Of a DNA stretch of 32,653 nt, positions 1 through 6,339 are shown one piece after another. Each line of letters opens with the position of its first letter. Within the stretch, counting starts at the first letter, position 1. Below the pieces are notes generated by a model that saw nothing but the letters and a program-made list of their open reading frames with translations, made no database searches and was not told where the DNA came from. Source of the stretch: Chryseobacterium gleum (GTDB lineage Bacteria > Bacteroidota > Bacteroidia > Flavobacteriales_F > PHOS-HE28); contig CAMCAZ010000040.1 of NCBI GenBank assembly GCA_945872795.1, positions 1 through 32,653 on the forward strand. Reading direction: 5' to 3'. The position numbers and the translations under genes are program-made.

Positions 1-174
1 GACCGTCGTCCGATCCTGGGCATCACCGCTGTGCACGAGGCGCTGTTCAATGGCCTGGGTTCACGCGGCGTGCTGCTGGCCCCATGGTGTTCGCAGCACC
101 TGGCCGATCACCTGTTCCGGGGCATGCCGCTGGACTCCGAGGTGGCGCACGACCGGGTGTTCGCTGGACGTTAG
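1..174 (+). CDS. FAD-dependent oxidoreductase, C-terminal end (partial)
   Basis: This is the last 57 codons of a gene that begins before the window, open in frame 1 and ending in TAG at 172-174. The residues NGLGSRGVLLAPW followed by LADHLF resemble the C-terminal FAD-contacting segment of DAO-family flavoproteins (glycine oxidase, DadA or MnmC-like), where a G-x-R-G loop closes over the cofactor. The substrate cannot be told from this tail. Its stop codon overlaps the stop of the convergent YecM-like gene by 3-4 nt. Confidence 0.6.
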   Translation, partial: DRRPILGITAVHEALFNGLGSRGVLLAPWCSQHLADHLFRGMPLDSEVAHDRVFAGR

Positions 175-677
175 CGCGGGCGGTTCTCCCCGGCGCTTCG
201 TTGTTCCTCTGCGATCACAACGTCCAGTGCCCGTTGATGGAACTTCACGCTGATGGTTCCCAAGGGCAGGCGTACATCGGCATTGATCGCCTTGTCCAGC
301 GCGCGGAGGTCCCAGTCCGGGTGAGGATGTTCTTGCGTGAACGCCAGCAAGGAACCGGGCACCACGAACTCGGCGTGCTCCCAGCCTTCGGGATAGGGGC
401 TGTCCGCCTTGGGTGCCGGCAGTTCCACCAAGGCGATGTGCCGCTGCCCCCGAACGATGGGGTGATGCAGTCGGTAGGTGGCGATGTGCCGCCCCCCGAT
501 GGTGCTTTCCGCGAGCAGGGTGCCCTGTTCCGCCAGCACCTGCTTCATCACGGCATAACGACCAAGATCCGCCACGCGATAGCACAGGTGGTCCAGCTGC
601 AGGTGATCCACGGGGATGCGGTGGCGGTCGAGCGCCTCAAAGAGCTGGTGGAGGAAGGGCTGTGGATCGGGCAGCAT
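171..677 (-). CDS. YecM-like VOC-fold protein
   Basis: This 168-residue protein resembles E. coli YecM (PF06185), a vicinal-oxygen-chelate-fold protein of unclear function with a probable metal site. Shared features include the DHLCYR segment near residue 29 (YecM has DHISLR), LLAES..GGR, the ...LVELPAP segment, GWEHAEFVVPG, and ISVKFH followed by V.AEE at the end. The open frame extends to 773. I chose the ATG at 677 because the homology begins just after it and a GATCTTCG -7-like box lies 8 nt upstream. The longer start would also run into the divergent lipoprotein gene at 766. The 3' end overlaps the oxidoreductase gene tail to tail. The family call is good; the function is unknown. Confidence 0.78.
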   Translation of the reverse strand: MLPDPQPFLHQLFEALDRHRIPVDHLQLDHLCYRVADLGRYAVMKQVLAEQGTLLAESTIGGRHIATYRLHHPIVRGQRHIALVELPAPKADSPYPEGWEHAEFVVPGSLLAFTQEHPHPDWDLRALDKAINADVRLPLGTISVKFHQRALDVVIAEEQRSAGENRPR

Positions 678-685
678 GGGCGTTG

Positions 686-693
686 CGAAGATC
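686..693 (-). promoter_or_regulatory. Putative -7 box of the YecM-like gene
   Basis: GATCTTCG, read on the minus strand, lies 8 nt upstream of the ATG at 677. It differs from the Bacteroidota -7 pattern TAnnTTTG at the first base and has C for T in the TTTG part, as do other boxes in this window. No clear -33 TTG was found. Confidence 0.35.
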
Positions 694-765
694 GCAGGAA
701 AGGGCGTGGCATGCCGTTGGATGCTGGGCCAGCCGCTGCACCTTTGTTCCCGGAATCCGCCCTTC

Positions 766-966
766 ATGTCCATTCATCGATCCGCCCTCGGGCTCCTGCT
801 CATCGCCGCTCTGCTCGCTGCCTGCGCCACCGACCGTACCTCAGTGAACACATCCCACCAGACCAGCGATCCCCGTTGGGGCCGCATCGACTCGCTCTCC
901 GACATCGGGCAGTACGCCACCGCGCTGGAGCTTTCCGACGAAGTGCGGGTGAAGGTGGAAGAGTGA
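766..966 (+). CDS. Small lipoprotein of unknown function
   Basis: A 66-residue protein starting MSIHRSALGLLLIAALLAAC: a short basic N-terminus, a hydrophobic core and a lipobox (LLAAC) with the lipidated Cys at residue 20. The mature part is about 46 residues, polar and acidic (SLSDIGQYATALELSDEVRVKVEE), with no family that I recognise. The ATG at 766 is chosen because it places the signal peptide exactly at the N-terminus; the frame stays open upstream without homology. A CACCTTTG box at 739-746 could drive it. The next lipoprotein gene starts 29 nt downstream. Confidence 0.6.
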   Translation: MSIHRSALGLLLIAALLAACATDRTSVNTSHQTSDPRWGRIDSLSDIGQYATALELSDEVRVKVEE

Positions 967-982
967 GGAACAGGGCAGCGGT

Positions 983-990
983 TACATTTG
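983..990 (+). promoter_or_regulatory. -7 box directly before lipoprotein start
   Basis: TACATTTG matches the Bacteroidota -7 consensus TAnnTTTG exactly and lies only 5 nt before the ATG at 996. Transcription from it should start at or next to the ATG, giving a leaderless or nearly leaderless mRNA. No convincing -33 TTG is visible upstream. Confidence 0.55.
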
Positions 991-995
991 GGACC

Positions 996-1520
996 ATGAA
1001 GCACCTTCTTTTGATCAGTTCCTTCGTGATGCTCGCCGCCTGTGGCGATGGCAAGAAGGAGGCGGCCGAACAGCAGATGGCGGCGGACAGCACCAGCATT
1101 GCAAGCTACACCGTGGACCTGGCGTCCTTCGATGTTCCGCTGCAGCTCGACCTCGGTGATCTGGCGACCCTGGGGGTGGACAGTGCCCAGGTGCGCTGGA
1201 ACGAGGAGTTCGGCTGGTTGGAGGTGCGTGCCGGTGAGGGCTTTGCCGTGACCATTGCTGAGGAGCCTGCCGATCTGGTGCGTTTGATGGCCGACCTGGA
1301 GCGCGACATGCTGCAAAAGCATACCGTGATCCGCGAGAGCCCCGAGCTGCTGGTCTACCGCTCGCAGTTCCCCGATGAGGACCTGGTGTTCGTGCACTTC
1401 TACCGCGTCATTCGGGTGAACGACCGCACCTTCGTGATGCAGGATGCCCCGGGCGGGCGTTTCAATGAGGCCGATGTGGCCCGGATGAGCGCCTCGGTGG
1501 CCGTACAACAGCCGGTTTGA
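996..1520 (+). CDS. Lipoprotein of unknown function
   Basis: A 174-residue lipoprotein: MKHLLLISSFVMLAAC gives a lipobox (MLAAC) with Cys at residue 16, followed by a charged linker (GDGKKEAAEQQ). The mature domain is soluble, of mixed alpha/beta character and acidic, with no family that I recognise. The start at 996 is fixed by the signal peptide and the adjacent -7 box; the frame is open far upstream but without homology. Its TGA overlaps the ATG of the DUF1684 gene (TGATG), so the two are very likely co-transcribed and translationally coupled. Confidence 0.72.
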   Translation: MKHLLLISSFVMLAACGDGKKEAAEQQMAADSTSIASYTVDLASFDVPLQLDLGDLATLGVDSAQVRWNEEFGWLEVRAGEGFAVTIAEEPADLVRLMADLERDMLQKHTVIRESPELLVYRSQFPDEDLVFVHFYRVIRVNDRTFVMQDAPGGRFNEADVARMSASVAVQQPV

Positions 1521-2125
1521 TGCGCTGGTCGGTCCTGTTGCTGTCCCTATTGGCGACCTTGACGGGCAGGTGCCAGACACCGGACGCCTTGTGGCTGGAC
1601 AGCCTGCAGTCCTACTGGGGCCGGATCAACACGGAGTACCGGGACACGGCCCATACACCGCTGCGTCCCGAGGACCGGGAACACTTCGTCGAGTTGGAGC
1701 GCTTCGCACCCGACGTGCGTTACCGGGTCACCGCGCGCTTCCGTGCCCGCAAGGGGAAGGCCTTCGGGATGAAGACCACCACCGATCGCCTGCCGCAGTA
1801 TGAAGTGGTGGGGGAACTGAGCTTCGCCGTGCTCGGGAGGAAGGAACGGCTCACCGTGTACCGCAACATCGAGCTGAGTAAACGCGCGGAGTACACCAAT
1901 TACCTCTTTGTGCCCTTCACGGACGCCACCAATGGGGAGAGCACGTACGGTGGTGGTCGCTACCTGGAACTCACCGGCCCGCTCGGCCATGAGGTGGAGT
2001 TGGACTTCAACCGGGCGTACAACCCGTATTGCGCTTACGGAGGGCGCTACAGCTGCCCCATCCCACCGGCCGAGAACCATCTGGAAGTGGCGGTGGAGGC
2101 CGGTGTGAAGGCCTTCTCCCATTGA
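1520..2125 (+). CDS. DUF1684 family secreted protein
   Basis: A 201-residue protein with an N-terminal signal segment (MRWSVLLLSLLATLTGRCQ) and the diagnostic C-terminal block of DUF1684 (PF07920): FVPFTDATNGESTYGGGRYL, then DFNRAYNPYCAY and CPIPPAENHLEV, ending AGVKAF. Proteins of this family are common in Bacteroidota and Actinobacteria; their function is unknown. The start is the ATG overlapping the stop of the upstream lipoprotein gene by one base; a TTG immediately before it in the same frame is less likely. The N-terminus may carry a lipid (Cys at residue 18), but the lipobox is poor. Confidence 0.85.
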   Translation: MRWSVLLLSLLATLTGRCQTPDALWLDSLQSYWGRINTEYRDTAHTPLRPEDREHFVELERFAPDVRYRVTARFRARKGKAFGMKTTTDRLPQYEVVGELSFAVLGRKERLTVYRNIELSKRAEYTNYLFVPFTDATNGESTYGGGRYLELTGPLGHEVELDFNRAYNPYCAYGGRYSCPIPPAENHLEVAVEAGVKAFSH

Positions 2126-2219
2126 GCTACTTGGCGTCCCCAAAGGGGTGCGGCTCAACCTGTTCGACCCACGCGCTTGCACACGCGCAATGTCGCTGGG
2201 AAAACCGCCTTGTGTGTCG

Positions 2220-2227
2220 TATCATTG
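2220..2227 (+). promoter_or_regulatory. Putative -7 box of the T9SS-type protein gene
   Basis: TATCATTG, one mismatch from TAnnTTTG, lies 25 nt before the ATG at 2253. The rest of the 127-nt gap (2126-2252) holds only short GC-rich inverted repeats, such as CCCCAAAGGGG, and no further gene. Confidence 0.35.
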
Positions 2228-2252
2228 CAGGCTATTGAGACACCATTACGCC

Positions 2253-3041
2253 ATGCGTCTGCTCCAAACCGTCCTCGTTGCCGTTCTGAGTCTGCCAGCT
2301 TTTGCCGGAACGATCGTGGTCGAAGGCCACTTTCAGGGCAAGAACCTCTTCATCCAGAACCCCTTCTCCGAAGCGGGTGTGGGCTTCTGCGTGTTCGAGG
2401 TCACGGTGAATGACCAGATCGCGACGGACGAGATCAACTCCAGCGCCTTCGAGGTGGACATGAACAACTTCGGCCTGAAGTTGGGCGATGCCGTAGTGGT
2501 GAAGATCAAGCACAAAGATGGCTGCACGCCCGTGGTGCTGAACCCCGAAGTGCTCAAGCCACGCAGCACCTTCGATATCGTGAAACAATCCATCGCCGCA
2601 GATGGAACCTTCACCTGGACCACCACGAATGAGACGGGCGAGCTGCCCTTTGTCGTGGAGCAGAAGCGTTGGAACAAGTGGGTGAAGGTGGGCGAGGTGA
2701 TGGGCAATGGCCGCCCCGGCGAGCACAGCTACAGCTTCAAGGTGACCCCGCACTACGGCGAGAACATCTACCGCTTGAAGCAGGTGGACCTCACGAAGAA
2801 GTCCCGCTACAGCGAATCCGTGAAGTATGTGGACCCCAGCGTGGCCATCGTCACCTGGAGCCCCGTGAAACCGAAGGACGTGATCACTTTCAGCGCCAAC
2901 ACGCTCTATGAGATCTACGACCAGTACGGCAACATCGTGAAGCGCGGTTACGGCAACAGCATCGATGTGAGCACCTTGAAAAAGGACATGTACTACCTGA
3001 ACTACGACAACAAGACGGGCGAGACCTTCATCAAGCGTTGA
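2253..3041 (+). CDS. Secreted protein with type IX secretion-like C-terminal tail
   Basis: This 262-residue protein starts with a clear Sec signal (MRLLQTVLVAVLSLPAFAGT) and has a beta-rich central region. Its last ~85 residues resemble a T9SS type A sorting domain: YRLKQVDLTKKSRYSESVKY, then YEIYDQYGNIVKRG, DVSTLKKDMYYLNY and a terminal ETFIKR. Such tails direct export through the Bacteroidota type IX secretion system and surface attachment or release. The passenger domain is not one I recognise. The frame is open upstream of 2253 (to 2148), but the signal peptide fixes the start. A strong terminator follows. Confidence 0.75.
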   Translation: MRLLQTVLVAVLSLPAFAGTIVVEGHFQGKNLFIQNPFSEAGVGFCVFEVTVNDQIATDEINSSAFEVDMNNFGLKLGDAVVVKIKHKDGCTPVVLNPEVLKPRSTFDIVKQSIAADGTFTWTTTNETGELPFVVEQKRWNKWVKVGEVMGNGRPGEHSYSFKVTPHYGENIYRLKQVDLTKKSRYSESVKYVDPSVAIVTWSPVKPKDVITFSANTLYEIYDQYGNIVKRGYGNSIDVSTLKKDMYYLNYDNKTGETFIKR

Positions 3042-3062
3042 TCGCACCGTCCCCGACTTTCG

Positions 3063-3090
3063 AAAGCCCTCCCTGGCGGAGGGCTTTTCG
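3063..3090 (+). terminator. Rho-independent terminator
   Basis: A 10-bp perfect stem (AAAGCCCTCC / GGAGGGCTTT) with a 5-nt loop (CTGGC) is followed by TCGTTT. It lies 21 nt after the T9SS-type gene and separates it from methylmalonyl-CoA epimerase. Confidence 0.85.
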
Positions 3091-3126
3091 TTTGGGGATG
3101 GCCCTGCCGATGCTGAACTTGCGCCC

Positions 3127-3537
3127 ATGGAACACCTGATCCGCATCGAGCACATCGGCATTGCCGTGAAGGACCTGAACACCGCCGAGGCGCTCTACAC
3201 CAGGCTACTGGGAGAGGGACCCTACAAGCGTGAAGCGGTGGAGAGCGAAGGGGTGATGACCTCCTTCTTCCGCACCGGTCCGAACAAGATCGAACTGCTG
3301 GAGAGCACGCGGCCGGATGGACCCATTGCGAAGGCCATCGAGAAGCGGGGCGAGGGCATCCACCACATCGCCTTCGAAGTGGCGGACATCCATGCGGAGA
3401 TGGAACGCTTGCGGGCCGAAGGCTTCATCCTGCTGAACGAGGAGCCCAAGCGCGGGGCGGACAACAAGCTGGTATGCTTCGTGCACCCCAAGAGCGCCGG
3501 CGGGGTGCTGGTGGAGCTGTGCCAGGAGATCGTCTGA
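3127..3537 (+). CDS. mce: Methylmalonyl-CoA epimerase
   Basis: This 136-residue vicinal-oxygen-chelate protein is of the usual family length. It interconverts (R)- and (S)-methylmalonyl-CoA between propionyl-CoA carboxylase and methylmalonyl-CoA mutase in the cytoplasm. Visible metal-ligand positions are His9 (IEHIGIAV), the His79-His80 pair (GIHHIAFEV) and Glu130 (GVLVELCQ). The paired beta-alpha-beta-beta-beta modules are intact. A weak -7-like sequence, TGAACTTG (3114-3121), lies 5 nt before the ATG. The TfoX-N gene follows after 3 nt, so the two probably form one transcript. No other propionate-pathway gene is in the window. Confidence 0.9.
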   Translation: MEHLIRIEHIGIAVKDLNTAEALYTRLLGEGPYKREAVESEGVMTSFFRTGPNKIELLESTRPDGPIAKAIEKRGEGIHHIAFEVADIHAEMERLRAEGFILLNEEPKRGADNKLVCFVHPKSAGGVLVELCQEIV

Positions 3538-3540
3538 GCC

Positions 3541-3876
3541 ATGGCCAGCAGCAAGAACACCATGGCGTTCATCCTGGAACATCTGGGTCATGCCGATCGC
3601 TTCACGGTGAGGTCCATGTTCGGGGAGTATGCCCTGTATGCGGATGGTAAAGTGGTGGGCCTGATCTGCGACGACCAGCTCTTTGTGAAGATCATGCCGG
3701 AGAGCGCTGCGTTGGAGGGCCGCACCGATCGTGCACCGGCCTATCCAGGTTCAAGGGATCATTTCCTGGTCTCTGAGGAGGTGATCACCGGTGACCGGGA
3801 TCTCCCTGGAATGCTGCTGAGCATGGCCAGCACTTTGCCCTTTCCCAAGGCGAAGCGACCGAGGAAGAAGGCCTGA
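3541..3876 (+). CDS. TfoX N-terminal domain protein
   Basis: This 111-residue protein consists of the TfoX N-terminal domain alone (PF04993): the FTVRSMFGEYALYADGKVVG block near residues 21-40, then DDQLFVKI and the aromatic/proline region APAYPGSRDHFLV. In gamma-proteobacteria TfoX/Sxy governs competence genes, but stand-alone N-domain proteins in Bacteroidota have no established role, so no competence function is claimed. The last residues are strongly basic (PKAKRPRKKA). It starts 3 nt after the mce stop and ends 6 nt before the convergent HAD gene. Confidence 0.85.
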   Translation: MASSKNTMAFILEHLGHADRFTVRSMFGEYALYADGKVVGLICDDQLFVKIMPESAALEGRTDRAPAYPGSRDHFLVSEEVITGDRDLPGMLLSMASTLPFPKAKRPRKKA

Positions 3877-3882
3877 TCGCTT

Positions 3883-4521
3883 CTAAGCCAGCAGCCCCAG
3901 GCGCTTCACCATCGCCACCACATCCTCCTTTTCCAACTCCAGATGCTCGGCGTGCAGCCCGGCGCTGCGCGCGCCCACCACATGCTGGATGCTGTCGTCG
4001 ATGAACAGTGTGCGCGCCGGATCGGCACCGTGGCGTTCCAGCACATGATGGAACGCTTCGGGGTGGGGCTTGCGCAACCCGATCTCACAGCTGTAGTAGG
4101 CGCCATGGAACAGGCCCTTGAAGTCGGTGATGCCGTTGTCGCGCGCCACGATGGCCTCGAAGGCCGGTACATGGATGGCGTTGGTGTTGCTGAGCAGGAG
4201 CACCTGGTAGTGGTCCCTCAGCCGTTCCACCAGCGCGATTCGTTCGGCCGATATGGTGCCGAGCATGGCGTTCCAGCAGGCATCGATCTCGCGGTCCGTG
4301 ATGTCGGGACGGAAGATCTGGCGGATCCGGTCACGGAACTGGGCCGGGCTGAGCTCGCCGGTCTCCAGGCCATCGAACAGGTGGTCCTGTTTGGCCTTGC
4401 TGTACAGCGCATCGAAATCCTCGAAGCCCAGGGCATGGAAGGCGCGGGCCGAAGCGTGGTAATCCACATCGATGAGCACGCCGCCGAGGTCGAGGAGGAG
4501 GGTGTCGTAGTGCTGTTCCAC
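3883..4521 (-). CDS. HAD-IA family hydrolase (YihX-like)
   Basis: A 212-residue haloacid-dehalogenase-superfamily phosphatase. Motif I is LLLDLGGVLIDVD with the nucleophile Asp11; the residue two positions on is Gly, as in YihX/epoxide-hydrolase-N-type members. Motif II is LLLSNTN, motif III the Lys in GLRKPHPEAF, and motif IV LFIDDS. The cap region lies between residues ~20 and 85. The frame is open upstream to 4659, inside the beta-lactamase-like gene; I chose the GTG at 4521 because it is the last start before motif I and has TACCTTCG 6 nt upstream. It follows the serine hydrolase gene by 20 nt on the same strand. The substrate is probably a small phosphate ester but cannot be told. Confidence 0.85.
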   Translation of the reverse strand: MEQHYDTLLLDLGGVLIDVDYHASARAFHALGFEDFDALYSKAKQDHLFDGLETGELSPAQFRDRIRQIFRPDITDREIDACWNAMLGTISAERIALVERLRDHYQVLLLSNTNAIHVPAFEAIVARDNGITDFKGLFHGAYYSCEIGLRKPHPEAFHHVLERHGADPARTLFIDDSIQHVVGARSAGLHAEHLELEKEDVVAMVKRLGLLA

Positions 4522-4527
4522 GGCGCG

Positions 4528-4535
4528 CGAAGGTA
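4528..4535 (-). promoter_or_regulatory. -7 box before the HAD hydrolase GTG
   Basis: TACCTTCG, minus strand, lies 6 nt before the GTG at 4521, inside the 20-nt gap after the serine hydrolase gene. It supports both the GTG start and an internal, near-leaderless transcript. Confidence 0.45.
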
Positions 4536-4541
4536 TCGCGC

Positions 4542-6014
4542 TCAGGGCAGTGTGAGGTGGTGGGTGGTGCCGCGGTGGTCGGTGATGCGCAGGTGTACCA
4601 GATGATGGGCACGCGGTGTCCAGGGCTTTCCGGGAAGCAGAGGACCCTGTTGCAGCCAACGGCCGAGGGCATCGAACACTTCGACGGATGCGGGCTGTTC
4701 AGGTGTCCATTCCACATGGCGTTCGCGCACAATGATGCGTGGGGGTGGACTGGTTTCGGAAAGGTCCGTGCTCAGGCAAAGGGGCAGGCTGTGCGTGGCA
4801 ATGGCGGCGAACACCTCCTCCTCCACCTGATAGAATGCGCTGTTGGTACCGAAGGTGTAGTTGTTGCCCGGTTCGTACCCATTGGTGATGAAGACCAGAC
4901 CATGACCCGTAACGGGGTCGAAGTACAGGTCGCTGAGCAGTCCATAGGCTTCGCCGGCATGGCCGACCATAAAGGTGTTGGGGAACACGAGATCACCACC
5001 GGGCTGAGCAGTGATGCGTTGGACCCCCAGACCCCACGAACGGAACAGTCCGAAATAGTTGTCGCCATTGCTGCCGTTCCAGGTCCAGGCATCGGCGGCC
5101 ATGGTGTTCCAGGTATCAGGTTGGAGCACGGTGGTTCCTTGCACGGTACCCTGCCCGTTGATGAACAGGAGCACCCGGGCCATTTCCAAGGCGCTGGCCC
5201 TGAGGCCGCCTTGGGGAGCGAAGTAGAGCCCATTGGTTCCGATGGTATAGGTAGAGAGATCGGGCGCCACGGGCATTACGCCACCCAGGTCATCGGCTTG
5301 TGGAACATTGTTCCGGTAGAGCAAGGCCAGGTCGGTCACATCATCAAGGTCCTGGATGTTGTAGGATCCATTGATGCCCATGGGCAGGAGCACCTGTTGG
5401 CGCATGAATTGGTCGAAGCGTTGCCCGCTCAGGCGTTCGATGAGCGTGCCGATGATGCCATAGTTGAGGTTGCTGTACATGAACCAGGTGCCGGGTGGTT
5501 CGGTGCGCCAGAGGTTGGGAGTGTACCAGGTGCCGCCATTGCTCGTGAGCTGTTGGATGTGTGGTGGCGGCGTGCCGGCATAGGTGGCTGAGAGGAACGT
5601 GTCGTACCCGGTGCCATCCTGCAGGCTGCTGCGGTGCGCCAGGAGCATGCGGTAGGTGATGGGGGTGTTCGGGTATGCCGGGTTCCGCAGGCTGAAGCCC
5701 AGTGCAACGCTCACGTCAGCGTCCAGTGCGAACGCGCCTTGTTCGTATAGTCGCATGAGGCCGATGGCGGTGACGAGCTTGCTGATGGAGGCCACCCTGT
5801 AGCGGGTGTCATCGTTCACCGGCAATGCAGCGGCCAGGTCGCGCTGGCCTGTATGGGCCACCTGGAGCACTTGGTCGGCACAGGTGGTGACCACGCTGAT
5901 ACCGATGCACCCGCGTTGGTCACCGATGGTCTCCAAGGCTTGTTGCAGGCCCTGTGCCATGGAAGGACAGGACAAGATCAGTGCAGCAAGCAGCAGGAAT
6001 ACTGAACGACGCAT
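4542..6014 (-). CDS. Secreted serine hydrolase, class C beta-lactamase fold
   Basis: A 490-residue protein with a signal peptide (MRRSVFLLLAALILSCPSMAQ) and a beta-lactamase/penicillin-binding-like domain (PF00144) over residues ~22-400. The catalytic SxxK is Ser76-Ile-Ser-Lys79, and the YxN motif is YSN in MYSNLNYGIIG. The HxG-like third motif may be VGHAGEAYG near residue 349. Members include esterases, D-aminopeptidases and carboxypeptidases; true beta-lactamase activity is not implied. The last ~65 residues (VEVFDALGRWLQQGPLLPG, then HLVHLRITDHRGTTHHLTLP) look like a T9SS type A sorting tail. That would make it a surface or released enzyme. The ATG at 6014 is supported by the signal peptide and a -7 box 4 nt upstream. 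Confidence 0.88.
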   Translation of the reverse strand: MRRSVFLLLAALILSCPSMAQGLQQALETIGDQRGCIGISVVTTCADQVLQVAHTGQRDLAAALPVNDDTRYRVASISKLVTAIGLMRLYEQGAFALDADVSVALGFSLRNPAYPNTPITYRMLLAHRSSLQDGTGYDTFLSATYAGTPPPHIQQLTSNGGTWYTPNLWRTEPPGTWFMYSNLNYGIIGTLIERLSGQRFDQFMRQQVLLPMGINGSYNIQDLDDVTDLALLYRNNVPQADDLGGVMPVAPDLSTYTIGTNGLYFAPQGGLRASALEMARVLLFINGQGTVQGTTVLQPDTWNTMAADAWTWNGSNGDNYFGLFRSWGLGVQRITAQPGGDLVFPNTFMVGHAGEAYGLLSDLYFDPVTGHGLVFITNGYEPGNNYTFGTNSAFYQVEEEVFAAIATHSLPLCLSTDLSETSPPPRIIVRERHVEWTPEQPASVEVFDALGRWLQQGPLLPGKPWTPRAHHLVHLRITDHRGTTHHLTLP

Positions 6015-6018
6015 GGAC

Positions 6019-6026
6019 CGAAGGTA
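6019..6026 (-). promoter_or_regulatory. -7 box before serine hydrolase start
   Basis: TACCTTCG, minus strand, lies 4 nt before the ATG at 6014, predicting a leaderless transcript. It sits back to back with the tRNA promoter box at 6037-6044. Confidence 0.5.
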
Positions 6027-6036
6027 TCCATACTGC

Positions 6037-6044
6037 TACATTCG
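6037..6044 (+). promoter_or_regulatory. Putative -7 box of the tRNA gene
   Basis: TACATTCG lies 30 nt before the mature tRNA 5' end, leaving a 5' leader of roughly 25 nt for RNase P to remove. It faces away from the serine hydrolase promoter 10 bp to the left. Confidence 0.45.
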
Positions 6045-6074
6045 CGCGTTGCTTGTAGTTCTTACATGAGCAAG

Positions 6075-6147
6075 GGGCCTATAGCTCAGCGGTCAGAGCA
6101 GGGGACTCATAATCCCTTGGTCGCAGGTTCAAATCCTGCTGGGCCCA
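6075..6147 (+). tRNA. tRNA with CAU anticodon, probably tRNA-Ile2
   Basis: The full cloverleaf can be drawn by eye. The acceptor GGGCCTA pairs with TGGGCCC (one G-T pair), followed by discriminator A. The D arm is GCTC/GAGC, the anticodon arm GGGGA-CTCATAA-TCCCT with anticodon CAT, and the T arm GCAGG-TTCAAAT-CCTGC. The 3' CCA is not encoded. It is not initiator tRNA: it lacks the three G-C pairs of an initiator anticodon stem and has a paired acceptor end. The GACTCATAATC core and the following CTTGGTCGC resemble E. coli tRNA-Ile2 (lysidine-modified CAU) more than elongator tRNA-Met; this identity is inferred. Confidence 0.93.
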
Positions 6148-6151
6148 CAGC

Positions 6152-6182
6152 GCCCGACGTAGCCTCGGCGAAGTCGGGCTTT
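6152..6182 (+). terminator. Terminator after the tRNA
   Basis: GCCCGAC (6152-6158) pairs with GTCGGGC (6173-6179) across a 14-nt loop and is followed by TTTCG. It begins 5 nt after the tRNA 3' end. Confidence 0.6.
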
Positions 6183-6183
6183 C

Positions 6184-6240
6184 GTCCGCCGAAGCTTCTG
6201 CGAAGGCGGATCTTTAGGCGGACTTCGGTGGCCGCAGCCC
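6184..6240. repeat. GC-rich palindromic intergenic sequence
   Basis: TCCGCC (6185-6190) and GGCGGA (6205-6210) form an inverted repeat around GAAGCTTCTGCGAA, followed by TTTAGGCGGACTTCGG, which partly repeats the same arms. It has the look of a dispersed REP-like element beside a tRNA gene. The rest of the gap to 6339 holds no gene that I can support. Confidence 0.4.
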
Positions 6241-6339
6241 ACCATGTTGGTGATCCTTGCAACGGAAAAGGCCTCGAGCTATGCCGAAGCTCGCCGAACG
6301 TGAACGAGAGCGGCCAAGTTCTCGAAGAGGAACGCCCCC

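Noticed and set aside
84-995. Long upstream extension of the lipoprotein gene at 996
   Set aside because: The extension runs antisense through the YecM-like gene, has no homology and would bury the lipoprotein signal peptide; the -7 box at 983 fixes the start near 996.
6075-6147. Initiator tRNA-fMet or elongator tRNA-Met identity
   Set aside because: The acceptor end is paired and the anticodon stem lacks the three G-C pairs of initiators. The sequence around the anticodon is closer to tRNA-Ile2, although elongator Met cannot be fully excluded by eye.
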